The notes beneath the pieces are model-generated. The model searched no databases, had not been told where the DNA came from, and was given only the letters and a program-made list of their open reading frames with translations. From Trinickia mobilis (GTDB lineage Bacteria; Pseudomonadota; Gammaproteobacteria; Burkholderiales; Burkholderiaceae), in contig NZ_JAFLRF010000013.1 in NCBI RefSeq assembly GCF_017315705.1, forward strand, positions 39,670 to 103,669: DNA of 64,000 bases, written 5' to 3'. Made by a program: the position numbers and the translations under genes. This document shows positions 56,067 through 64,000 of the stretch, one piece after another; within the stretch, counting starts at the first letter, position 1, and each line of letters opens with the position of its first letter.

Positions 56067-58577
56067 ATGGCAGCCCCTTCTGACCGGACGCGGTCACCGT
56101 TGTCCACCTACCGCAAAAAGCGTGATTTTCATGTCACGCCTGAACCTTCTTCATTGTCCGGGGGAGCTTTGGCGGACGCCCGCCCGTGGATATTTGTCGT
56201 GCAAAAGCATTGGGCTGGCCGACTGCACTATGACTTCCGACTCGAACTGGATGGGGTCCTGCTGTCCTGGGCCGTTCCGAAAGGTCCCTGCTACGACCCG
56301 AAGGAAAAGAGGATGGCGATTCACGTTGAAGACCATCCGGTCGACTACGCGAGCTTCGAGGGCACGATTCCACCGAAGCAGTACGGTGCCGGAACCGTAC
56401 TTGTATGGGACCACGGCACGTGGGAGCCGGTCGGCGACCCGCATGAGGGAATGAATGCCGGCAAACTCGTTTTTCGCCTCCACGGTGAAAAACTCGCCGG
56501 TTTGTGGGAGCTGGTGCGTATCGCGAAGCCAGAAGACAAGCAAGACCCGTGGATGCTCTTCAAGAAGCGCGACGAGTGGGCGCAACCGCTCTCGGAATAC
56601 GATGTCATCAAGGCGCTCCCTGACAGCGTGGTCATGAAGCCGCTTGGGTTTGTGGAAGAGCGCGAACCCAAGTCGACTCGGCCCTCGCACGGAGCCGATT
56701 GGGAAATCGACCTCTCTGCTTCAGCGCCGGCGCCGCTTCCCGCGAAACTCGAGCCGCAGCTCGCGACCGCCGCAGCCTCTTTGCCAACAGGAGGTGACTG
56801 GATAACCGAAGCTAAGCTGGATGGATACCGCATGCTCGCACGTGTCGACAAGGGGCGCGTGCGACTCTTCACGAGCGGAGGACACGACTGGACAAAGAAG
56901 CTCGTAGGTCTTGCCGTAGAGGTGGAAAAGCTAGCAGTCTCCAGTGCGTGGCTCGACGGCGAAATTGTCGTGCTCAAAGACGGCATTCCGGATTTCGCCG
57001 AGTTGCAGGATGCGATGGACGCTGCTTCCAACAGGAACATCGTCTACTTCCTGTTTGACGTCGTGTACCTCGACGGTAAGGACCTGCGGAAAGTGCCGCT
57101 GTGGGCTAGGCGAACGCTCCTCGCGCGGCTTCTGGAAGATGCGGGCGAAAGCATTCGATTCAGCCAAGACTTCGAAGCGCCACCGGCGCAGGTATTCGAA
57201 GCCGCCTCCGGTTTGGGACTTGAAGGCCTGATGCTCAAACGCCGTGATGCGCCGTATGTCTCGGGGAGGTCGCAGACGTGGTTGAAGGCGAAATGCCGGC
57301 TCCGGCAGGAGCTCGTCATCTGCGGCTTTACCAATCGTGGCGGTACGGCTGGCGAAATTGGCAGCTTGCTATTGGGGTATTACGCGGATGGCAAGCTTCA
57401 CGACGCCGGCAGCGTTGGTACCGGCTGGGACGCGCGGACTGCGCGGGACCTGTGGACCCGCCTTACCCCGCTCGAAGTGGATTCCGCGCCATTGGAGGTC
57501 GCTGCTGCCAAATCTCGACGGTGGTCAAGGCGTGCTGCTGGCAGTGAGCGCTGGGTTCAACCCGTGTTGGTTGCTGAAGTCGAATTTGCTGACTGGACCA
57601 CGGATGGTCTCATTCGACAAGCCGCGTTCAAAGGACTACGCGCCGACAAGTCGGCATGCAGTGTCATTCGCGAAGCGGGGAAGACACTTTCGGCAAATCG
57701 TGTTGCTGAGGTTAAAGTCACCCACCCCGAAAGAATCATTGACCCGTCGACTGGCGTCACTAAGCTCGACTTGGCCCGCTACTACGCGAGCGTCGCGCAA
57801 TGGATGCTGCCACACCTGAAGGACCGCCCATTGGCGATGCTTCGCGCGCCCACGGGCCTCACAGACGAGTTGTTCTTCCAGAAGCACGCGGAGAAGACGG
57901 GGATGCCCGGTCTGACGGCGCACGACCAGAATCTGTGGCCAGGACACCCGGCGTTGCTGACGGTCGACACGCTCGATGCGCTATTGTCGGCGGCGCAGAT
58001 GAACGTCGTGGAATTTCACACCTGGAACTCGATGGTGCGGCGGCTCGACAAGCCCGACCGGGTCATCTTCGACCTTGACCCTGGGGAAGGAGTGAAATGG
58101 GGGCAGATTCAGGAGGCAGCGCTGCTGGTTCACACACTCCTGGTCGAATTGGGGCTCAAGGCATGGTTGAAGACGAGCGGCGGCAAGGGGCTCCATATCG
58201 TCGTGCCATTGACGCCCCGACTCGACTACGAGTCGGTCAAATCCTTCTCGCGGGCGTTCGTTCGACACTTGGCGAAGACGATTCCTGAACGTTTTTCCGC
58301 GACATCGGGCGCCGCCAACCGCGTCGGCAAGGTTTATGTCGATTTCCTGCGCAACGGGATGGGACAAACGACGGCGGCAGCCTTCTCAGCCCGCGCCCGG
58401 CTCGGCATGGGAGTTTCGATGCCAGTCTCTTGGGAGCAGTTGTCTGCCCTGAAGAGCGGGGCGCAATGGACGGTGCAGACGGCGCGCGAGTACCTCAGCT
58501 TCCAGTCTCAGGACCCGTGGACGGATTACTGGTCGACGAAGCAGACGTTGGCGTCAGCGTTAAAGCGCCTACAATAA
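56067..58577 (+). CDS. ligD: ATP-dependent DNA ligase D (NHEJ)
   Basis: 836 aa in the order phosphoesterase, ligase, polymerase, as in Pseudomonas LigD. Phosphoesterase: FVVQKHWAGRLHYDFRLELDGVL, SWAVPKGPC (about 50-80). Ligase: EAKLDGYRML with the adenylated Lys near 250, then DGEIVVL and GLEGLMLKRRDAPY. Polymerase: THPERIIDPSTGVTK ... FHTWNSMVRRLDKPDRVIFDLDPGEG (metal-binding DxD near 669) and LKTSGGKGLHIVVPL. It repairs double-strand breaks together with Ku, encoded next. Confidence 0.95.
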   Translation: MAAPSDRTRSPLSTYRKKRDFHVTPEPSSLSGGALADARPWIFVVQKHWAGRLHYDFRLELDGVLLSWAVPKGPCYDPKEKRMAIHVEDHPVDYASFEGTIPPKQYGAGTVLVWDHGTWEPVGDPHEGMNAGKLVFRLHGEKLAGLWELVRIAKPEDKQDPWMLFKKRDEWAQPLSEYDVIKALPDSVVMKPLGFVEEREPKSTRPSHGADWEIDLSASAPAPLPAKLEPQLATAAASLPTGGDWITEAKLDGYRMLARVDKGRVRLFTSGGHDWTKKLVGLAVEVEKLAVSSAWLDGEIVVLKDGIPDFAELQDAMDAASNRNIVYFLFDVVYLDGKDLRKVPLWARRTLLARLLEDAGESIRFSQDFEAPPAQVFEAASGLGLEGLMLKRRDAPYVSGRSQTWLKAKCRLRQELVICGFTNRGGTAGEIGSLLLGYYADGKLHDAGSVGTGWDARTARDLWTRLTPLEVDSAPLEVAAAKSRRWSRRAAGSERWVQPVLVAEVEFADWTTDGLIRQAAFKGLRADKSACSVIREAGKTLSANRVAEVKVTHPERIIDPSTGVTKLDLARYYASVAQWMLPHLKDRPLAMLRAPTGLTDELFFQKHAEKTGMPGLTAHDQNLWPGHPALLTVDTLDALLSAAQMNVVEFHTWNSMVRRLDKPDRVIFDLDPGEGVKWGQIQEAALLVHTLLVELGLKAWLKTSGGKGLHIVVPLTPRLDYESVKSFSRAFVRHLAKTIPERFSATSGAANRVGKVYVDFLRNGMGQTTAAAFSARARLGMGVSMPVSWEQLSALKSGAQWTVQTAREYLSFQSQDPWTDYWSTKQTLASALKRLQ

Positions 58578-58697
58578 ATCGACTGGCGGCCAGCGCAGGA
58601 ACCTGTGACGCTCGCAACCACGCAGCTTGGCGCCACCGGCGGCGGCATACCCCTTGCTCGGCGATTTGCTGAACCGCCAATCCGAGAGGAGAACTCC

Positions 58698-59624
58698 ATG
58701 CCTGCTCGTTCCATAGCCTCCTTGTCCCTATCCTTCGGGCTAGTTTCCATACCGGTGAAGCTGTACACCGCGACGGAGAGTTCGTCTGACGTTAGGTTCC
58801 ATATGCTCGCTCCAGACGGTTCTCGGGTAAAGCAGCAGTACGTTTCCGAGACGACAGGAGCGGTCGTCGAACGCTCGAGCATGAACAAGGGCTATGAATT
58901 CGAAAAGGACAAGTTTGTCGTGTTCACCGCCGACGAACTCAAAGCGCTGGAGGACGCTGCCAGTCACGTCGTCGAGATACTCGCCTTCATACCGGAGAAA
59001 GCGGTCAATCCGGTCTATTACGACAAGGCGTACTACATTGCACCTGACAAACGCGGTGGGAAGCCATACAGCCTGTTGCAGCAGGCGCTGGCCGAGAGTG
59101 GCCGATGCGCGCTTGCCAAATGGGCATTCAAGGGTAAGACCCGAATCGTACAGGTGCGGCCGGAAGCCGATGGACTCGTCTTTCAGCAATTGCTTTTCGC
59201 GGACGAGGTTCGGTCGCTCGAGGAGCTGCACATCGAACACATACAAGTGTCCGACGCCGAGTTGAAGCTCGCGCTGCAGATTATCGACCAGGGGGCCGAA
59301 GACAATTACGACCCGACTGCGTACGAGGATGACGAGAAGAAGCGCATTCTTGCCGCCATCGACGAAAAGATTGAAGGCAAGCAGGTCGTCATTCACGAGC
59401 CCGACGAAGCCACGGCGGGCGGTGCGCAGGTCATTGACCTCATGGAAGCTTTGCGCGCCAGTCTAAAGGGAGGGGCAAAAGCGAAGCCCGCTTCCACACC
59501 TAAGCGCAAGAGCGCGGAGGAGCCCGTCGCGGAAATTGCGGCGGTGCCGAAGACGCGCAAGCCTGCGGCGCGCGCTCCCAAAACGCCTGCAGAAGAGCCC
59601 GCAAAGGTCCGAGCACGCAAGTGA
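58698..59624 (+). CDS. ku: Ku protein (NHEJ)
   Basis: 308 aa, GAGGAG before ATG 58698. MPARSIASLSLSFGLVSIPVKLYTATES opens the Ku core; KGYEFEKDKFVVFTADELKALE and KAYYIAPDKRGGKPYSLLQQALAESGR are conserved blocks. The C-terminal tail is Lys/Ala/Pro-rich, as in proteobacterial Ku. Forms a DNA-end ring that recruits LigD. The last codons overlap the next gene start (GTGA). Confidence 0.95.
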   Translation: MPARSIASLSLSFGLVSIPVKLYTATESSSDVRFHMLAPDGSRVKQQYVSETTGAVVERSSMNKGYEFEKDKFVVFTADELKALEDAASHVVEILAFIPEKAVNPVYYDKAYYIAPDKRGGKPYSLLQQALAESGRCALAKWAFKGKTRIVQVRPEADGLVFQQLLFADEVRSLEELHIEHIQVSDAELKLALQIIDQGAEDNYDPTAYEDDEKKRILAAIDEKIEGKQVVIHEPDEATAGGAQVIDLMEALRASLKGGAKAKPASTPKRKSAEEPVAEIAAVPKTRKPAARAPKTPAEEPAKVRARK

Positions 59625-60460
59625 CGTCAAGAGATTCCGCGCGCGAGATTTCGATGCGCGAGTTGCAATCGATGCTCGGCGTTTCCCGCGCGGTGGTTTC
59701 TGGTCTGGTCACAGCGGGTTTCGTCACGCCCAGTCGGGGGCCGCGAAACGGATATCGCTTCACCTTTCAGGATGTCGTTCTGCTGCGAACCGCGCTGCAG
59801 TTGCGCGCTGCCCAGATACCGCCTCGCAAGATAATTCAGGCGCTCTCGCGGCTCAGGGAGGCACTCCCAGATGAACTGCCACTAACCGGTATTCGCGTAT
59901 CAGCGGTCGGCAACGATGTGGCGGTAAGGACAGGCCCCTCTCAATGGGATGCGGTGACGGGACAGCTTCTACTGGATTTTGAGGTCGCTGAAATCAAAGG
60001 CGACGTCGTGTTCCTTGACACCGCACCGGCACAGAAGGACCTCGCGCGTCAGGCTGAGGAATGGTACGACCTCGCTGAAAAGCTGAGAACGTCGGACATG
60101 ATGGGCGCTGAACAGGCATACAGAAAGGCAATCGCGCTTTCCCCGCAACCGTACTACGCCGCTTACGTTGACCTGGGTGCGCTGCTGTGTGAACTCGATG
60201 CGCGCTGCGAAGACGCGCTCCATGTATTTGATGAAGCCTTGTCCCACTTCCCCGAAGACTCCGTCCTGCACTTCAATCGGGCCATCGCCTTTGAGGAACT
60301 GGGCCGGCTAGACGATGCTGAGCGCAGTTATCAACGATGTCTCGAGCTTGACCCGTCCTACGCGGACGCCCATCACAATCTCGCAATCCTGCTGGAGACG
60401 CGTGGTGACCAGCAGGGGCTGATACGCCATCTGAGTGCGTATCGTCGGCTGACCGAGTGA
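59621..60460 (+). CDS. MerR-like HTH protein with TPR repeats
   Basis: 279 aa from GTG 59621, overlapping ku by four bases. N-terminus ISMRELQSMLGVSRAVVSGLVTAGFVTPSRGPRNGYRFTFQDVVLLRTA is a MerR-type winged helix. Residues about 140-275 form TPR-like helices (AEQAYRKAIALSPQPYYAAYVDLG; VLHFNRAIAFEELGRLDDAERSYQRCLELDPSYADAHHNLAILLE). Co-transcription with ku suggests it regulates or senses NHEJ gene expression, by inference. Confidence 0.8.
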   Translation: MTSRDSAREISMRELQSMLGVSRAVVSGLVTAGFVTPSRGPRNGYRFTFQDVVLLRTALQLRAAQIPPRKIIQALSRLREALPDELPLTGIRVSAVGNDVAVRTGPSQWDAVTGQLLLDFEVAEIKGDVVFLDTAPAQKDLARQAEEWYDLAEKLRTSDMMGAEQAYRKAIALSPQPYYAAYVDLGALLCELDARCEDALHVFDEALSHFPEDSVLHFNRAIAFEELGRLDDAERSYQRCLELDPSYADAHHNLAILLETRGDQQGLIRHLSAYRRLTE

Positions 60461-60509
60461 CAGGAAAATTGCCCAAAACGCGCTTCTGCGCTTCTCAAGA
60501 AGGGATGCC

Positions 60510-60815
60510 ATGACGTCTCCGTGCGTGAACGACCTGCAGACTCGACTAGTGCGAGTCTATGGTCGCGTGCAAGGCGTCGGCTATCGGCAAGCATGTGTCG
60601 AGCAGGCGACAACTCTGGGTGTCACTGGTTGGGTGCGTAATCGCATGGACGGTTCAGTCGAAGCGGTGGCGCAGGGTAATGCTGAACAACTCGGGCGACT
60701 CTGCGACTGGCTAGTCGACGGTGCGCATGCGGCACTGGTCGACCGGCTCGAAGTCAAAGAGCTGGCTCCGCCAGTCGCCAGGTTCGATGAATTCAAACTC
60801 GCCGCGACGGTATAG
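60510..60815 (+). CDS. acyP: acylphosphatase
   Basis: 101 aa. VYGRVQGVGYRQACVEQATTLGVTGWVRNRMDGSVEAVAQGN carries the family signature GRVQGVGYR with the catalytic Arg and the WVRN..DG.VE block containing the Asn. Hydrolyses acyl phosphates. It follows the NHEJ genes in the same direction with a 49-base gap. Confidence 0.93.
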   Translation: MTSPCVNDLQTRLVRVYGRVQGVGYRQACVEQATTLGVTGWVRNRMDGSVEAVAQGNAEQLGRLCDWLVDGAHAALVDRLEVKELAPPVARFDEFKLAATV

Positions 60816-61268
60816 TTGATATCAGGCGCCGTCTATCATCGAAGGTAGGCAACCTCCAGCGAGACTATCGGACACGTGGGTGCACGAGTACGTCACGTGT
60901 CATGCGGCCTTCGTTCGGCTACGACGATAAATCGAGAAACTTGCAATATAGGGTGGTCCTTGCGACTTCGAGGACGTTGTGTCGTTAAGCTTAAGCACCT
61001 CGTGACGCTGCTAGGAGCGGTATTGGCGGGGTGGGTTCTATTTCCCCGGAAGGAGGCGCCGCCCACCTACCTTTGCTGTCATTTTCTTCGTTGCAGCCTT
61101 TCTCCAGGGAGTGGGTTTTTGCGCCGTCCGGCTCGACCGCTTCGCGCGGTTACTTCTGACCATGATTCAACGCTGCATGACATGAAGAGCACAACGCATT
61201 GCAAGTGATGTTGCTGCGCGGTCCGGTCTTTGCCCTGACCGCGCTAGCCATTCTTCACAATCGAAGCG
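60816..61268. other. intergenic region without supported genes
   Basis: About 450 bases. Short frames exist, none with a ribosome site and plausible sequence. No repeat or RNA gene recognised. Confidence 0.5.
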
Positions 61269-61589
61269 TTACGGCGCACTCGCCGGTTTCTGACCGGTGG
61301 CCTTCTGCTGGGCCTTTTGTTGGGCATTCTGCAGATTCTGCGGATAGTCCGTTTGGTTCCCCGCTGGGTTATACCCGTTCTGTTCCAACGTTTTCAGCTC
61401 AGCGTTCTTCTTTGCGCGACGCGCCTTGCGCTCAGCCTTCTTTTGCGCTTTTAACTCCTGTTTTGACGTGGCTGCATTTGAAGCACCGGCGTCGCTTGCC
61501 GCTGCGTGAGCGGGCAATGCCGAGACCGAGAGGAGACTCGAAGCCATAATTGCCGAGACAGCAAAGATAGACAGTTGCTTGAACTTCAT
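61269..61589 (-). CDS. exported DUF4148-like protein
   Basis: 106 aa. Signal peptide MKFKQLSIFAVSAIMASSLL to about HAA (residue 30), a very basic Lys/Arg-rich middle, and LKTLEQNGYNPAGNQTDYPQNLQNAQQKA, which resembles the DUF4148 motif (L...GYNP....YP..L..A) abundant in Burkholderiaceae. Periplasmic, function unknown. Confidence 0.75.
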   Translation of the reverse strand: MKFKQLSIFAVSAIMASSLLSVSALPAHAAASDAGASNAATSKQELKAQKKAERKARRAKKNAELKTLEQNGYNPAGNQTDYPQNLQNAQQKAQQKATGQKPASAP

Positions 61590-62120
61590 GCGTATCTCCG
61601 TATGGATGCGTTAGGCGACGTGAGCGTGCTCACAGACCGTTTGGACTGGTTCCTGGGAAGAACGTGTTTCTTCGAGTTGGAACGCCCGAACCGTAATCGA
61701 TGGGACGTCGAAAGCGATACGGGGGTTAACCGCGAGGACGTGAGACAGCATAACGCCGAAAGGCTTTTGCACGCTTGCTTTAAGGTGCATTTTCCCTGAT
61801 TCCGCGAAAGAGATTCCCCTTTCTGCTCTTCGCTGGAGCGAATGGGGAATATACACTCCGGCAAAAATACACAGGAGCAGTTCAGGAGGCGCGAATCACG
61901 GAAATTATCGCCTTCCGCATGAGCCTCCCTCTTGTGCTTGCTTGGGCTTCCCACTTTCTGCCGACCGGCATTTGTGCAACTAGACGTTGTCAGTCAAGTT
62001 GCTCAATGAGAAGTTGGGTGCTCGTCAAGGCGACTTCAAGCGTTTTCGATTGAGTAGAAACTTTGTGCGCATGCGAGAGCACGACAATTACGTAGTACAA
62101 CTATATTAATGGAGACAACG
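61590..62120. other. intergenic region upstream of the porin
   Basis: About 530 bases between the divergent exported-protein and porin genes. It should contain both promoters, but I see no convincing -35/-10 pair. A stretch of A/T-rich sequence (about 62085-62110) precedes the porin. Confidence 0.45.
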
Positions 62121-63305
62121 ATGAAGAAACTTCTGTTCGGCGTAGTCGCACTGTCGGCGACGGCTACCGCTATGGCTCAAAGCAGCGTCACGTTATACGG
62201 CATCGTGGACAACGGTATCGTGTACGAGACGGGTCTGCCAAAGGGGCACGTCTTTGGCGCGCAAAGTGGAGGCTGGGCGCAATCGAGATTCGGCCTCAAA
62301 GGTGCGGAGGACCTCGGCGGGGGCACTCATGCAATCTTCCAGCTCGAGTCCCGACTGAATACGATGAACGGAAGCTTTGCGAATGGAAGCTTCTTCGAGG
62401 GACAGGCGACTGTGGGTCTGCAGAACGACACATGGGGGCAAATTAAATTCGGGAACATGGGCTCGGCCGAAATCAGCCAGTATTCGGGCGACGTCGACCC
62501 ACAGCAAACGAAGAAGTATGCGATTGGGACGCTGGTTCGAGGCCGCATCTTCTCGCAGGCAGCGAACGGAGTGGAGTACCTGTCTCCGACAATTGCCGGC
62601 TTCACCCTGCAAGGCCAGTACGATTTGACTAACTCCCCGACGTGGAACGCCGGCAATCCTGGTAGCGCGCCCGGTCAACTCGGCACGTCCACCGGACTCG
62701 GGAGCTCGCAGGGCCGCACAGACGGCATCAAGCTATCCTACGCGAACAAGGGTCTTTTCTGGCAAGCGACCTACGACGAGGTCCGTGACGGAAACGGCCA
62801 ATTCAGCAACGTGTATCTCGCTTCCCGCTCGATTCTCACTGGCCTGACGTATGCGTTTGGCCCGGTGACCGCGTATGTCGGCTACCAGCATCTCAGCGCC
62901 CCGGACGCGTCGAACGCAGGTTATTTCGGCACGGCGACTCCCTCAGCGCTGCCGGCAGGTGCCAGTCTCCCGACGACTGTCAATCATGAATGGCTTGGCG
63001 CAATCTGGCAGACAACACCCGCGCTCGCTATCACCGGTGCTGTCTATCACGCAAACGCAAACAACGGTAACGGCAACGCAACCCTATACACACTCGGCGC
63101 GAACTATTCGCTGTCCAAGCGAACCCTGCTTTACACTGAATTGGCCTACATGCGGAACAGTTCGACGTCCAACCTCGGGCTCGACGGTGGCTTGTACGGC
63201 GCGAACATCAACAACGACCCCGTCAACGGCAGCGGCTCCAGCACCAACCCCAACTACGGCGCGAGCCAGTTCGGCGTCATTGCGGGGCTGGCGACGAGGT
63301 TCTGA
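62121..63305 (+). CDS. outer-membrane porin
   Basis: 394 aa, GGAG before ATG 62121. Signal peptide MKKLLFGVVALSATATAMAQ then SSVTLYGIVDNGIVYETG, the usual start of Burkholderiales trimeric porins; WAQSRFGLKGAEDLGGGTHAIFQLES and NDTWGQIKFGNMG follow. It ends with the terminal aromatic FGVIAGLATRF needed for outer-membrane insertion. Allows passage of small solutes. Confidence 0.92.
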   Translation: MKKLLFGVVALSATATAMAQSSVTLYGIVDNGIVYETGLPKGHVFGAQSGGWAQSRFGLKGAEDLGGGTHAIFQLESRLNTMNGSFANGSFFEGQATVGLQNDTWGQIKFGNMGSAEISQYSGDVDPQQTKKYAIGTLVRGRIFSQAANGVEYLSPTIAGFTLQGQYDLTNSPTWNAGNPGSAPGQLGTSTGLGSSQGRTDGIKLSYANKGLFWQATYDEVRDGNGQFSNVYLASRSILTGLTYAFGPVTAYVGYQHLSAPDASNAGYFGTATPSALPAGASLPTTVNHEWLGAIWQTTPALAITGAVYHANANNGNGNATLYTLGANYSLSKRTLLYTELAYMRNSSTSNLGLDGGLYGANINNDPVNGSGSSTNPNYGASQFGVIAGLATRF

Positions 63306-63404
63306 TGCTTTCCCGGGGCCGGGAATGGCTGCTCTCTCGTGCCCCTCAGGTGGCGCAACTGACCTCATCCGAACTCGAAAGGAAAGCACGTGTGAACAGT
63401 CGAA

Positions 63405-64000
63405 TCAATCGCGGAAACGACTGGCAATGTAGTCCGGAATATTTTCGGGCGTCACGACCATGACCGAAGAAGATGGCGCGACTGACGATGCTGGCAAGAG
63501 CTTGTGATAGTGCATGACGTGATGGCACGCTGAGCGCATGTCTTGCCGGAGGTCATGATGCAAGATTGCCTGTATCCGGCCTTCTCGTAGAAGCTGCACG
63601 TTATCCCGGTCCAGGTCGTGTCCGATAAAGAGGAGAGGCGTTTTCTGGTGGGTCTCAAGTGCGCGAAGAATCGCGACGTTGCCACCGCCCATGGAGTACA
63701 CCGCAGCGATGCCCGTGGCGTCGTTGAGAACGCTGCGGACCCGTTCTTCTGTTGGCAAATCGAGACCCTGTCCACCGCTCGCATCAATCAATTTGAGTTG
63801 AGGGTGGTGTTTGCGCAATGCCCGACGAAAGCTTATCTCGCGCTCTTCCTCGCCCCGAAAGTGCTCGTCGCTCATAGTTATCAACACATTCGCCGGCTTG
63901 GGTCCCAACCACAGGCCTAGAAGATAAGCGGCCGTGGCGCCAGCGACACGATTGTCGAGCCCTGCGTAGGCGATGCGGCCGGACAGCGGTATGTCGGTGA
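63405..64000 (-). CDS. LacI-type regulator, C-terminal part (partial)
   Basis: The minus-strand frame is open to the right edge: IAYAGLDNRVAGATAAYLLGLWLG, then KPANVLITMSDEHFRGEEEREISFRRAL ... VYSMGGGNVAILRALE ... FIGHDLDRDNVQLLREGRIQAILHHDLRQDM. This is a periplasmic-binding-protein-like sensor domain of LacI/GalR regulators, which bind sugars. The N-terminal HTH would be outside the window. Confidence 0.85.
   Translation of the reverse strand, partial: TDIPLSGRIAYAGLDNRVAGATAAYLLGLWLGPKPANVLITMSDEHFRGEEEREISFRRALRKHHPQLKLIDASGGQGLDLPTEERVRSVLNDATGIAAVYSMGGGNVAILRALETHQKTPLLFIGHDLDRDNVQLLREGRIQAILHHDLRQDMRSACHHVMHYHKLLPASSVAPSSSVMVVTPENIPDYIASRFRD

Noticed and set aside
60876..61208. 110-aa frame after acylphosphatase
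   Set aside because: Arg/Cys-rich, no ribosome site, no similarity to known families.
1..64000. tRNA or rRNA genes
   Set aside because: I saw no cloverleaf with a T-loop consensus or rRNA-like sequence, though a dedicated search would be more sensitive.

Overview
The window is high-GC DNA that I read as a betaproteobacterial (Burkholderia/Paraburkholderia/Caballeronia-like) chromosome. It carries most of a siphovirus-type prophage (position 1 to roughly 46.7 kb), then an accessory island with a second tyrosine recombinase (about 46.7-56 kb), then host-like genes (NHEJ repair, acylphosphatase, porin, LacI-type regulator) to the right edge. The genus is inferred from gene types (Burkholderia-type porin, BPSL0761-like protein, DUF4148-like exported protein), not from a search. 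The prophage left end lies outside the window.

Early left arm (1-3.8 kb, minus strand): a leftward operon that ends in a YqaJ exonuclease (cut by the window edge) and an ERF annealing protein, preceded by a chain of overlapping small genes and a KTSC-domain gene. Immunity region (3.8-5.8 kb): a repressor operon (repressor, a small unknown, a lipoprotein, DUF4236) lies between two divergent early promoters. Each promoter carries a pair of related 18-bp operators. The repressor seems to be made from a leaderless mRNA, and a Cro-like gene starts the rightward operon, followed by a terminator.

Replication and recombination (6-17.2 kb, plus strand): a probable CII-like regulator, a helicase-methyltransferase fusion, a replication initiator with repeats inside the gene that may be the origin, a PP-loop PAPS-reductase-like enzyme, a DnaB helicase, a RuvC-like resolvase, YbcO-like and NinB-like proteins, many overlapping small genes, and a possible late regulator. 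A late promoter with a terminator just behind it follows at 17.24 kb.

Morphogenesis (18-39.4 kb): small and large terminase, portal fused to MuF (with an A10 tract at the junction), protease-scaffold, capsid with an inserted beta-rich domain, connectors, tail terminator, tube, tail assembly chaperones with a -1 frameshift extension, tape measure, then a DUF2460 / DUF2163 / NlpC-P60 / Phage-tail_3 tip module of the type seen in gene-transfer-agent tails, fibre and DUF4376 protein. Lysis (39.5-42.2 kb): GH24 endolysin, probable holin, nested Rz/Rz1, plus an HNH-like protein. Two minus-strand exported cargo genes (a beta-propeller protein and a lipoprotein) separate lysis from the 44.8 kb integrase.

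The island at 46.7-56 kb holds a large HTH-containing tyrosine recombinase, an XRE regulator behind 15-bp repeats, a HAD protein, several small unknowns, an excisionase-like HTH protein beside a HipA-type kinase, and a DUF2442 gene. LigD, Ku, a MerR-TPR regulator and acylphosphatase then run in one direction. The most notable observations are the shared operator system, possible dual-product recoding at the portal-MuF and tail-chaperone genes, an apparent one-base frameshift fusing two small genes at 13.8 kb, and the HTH-recombinase and HipA/excisionase-like pairs in the island.
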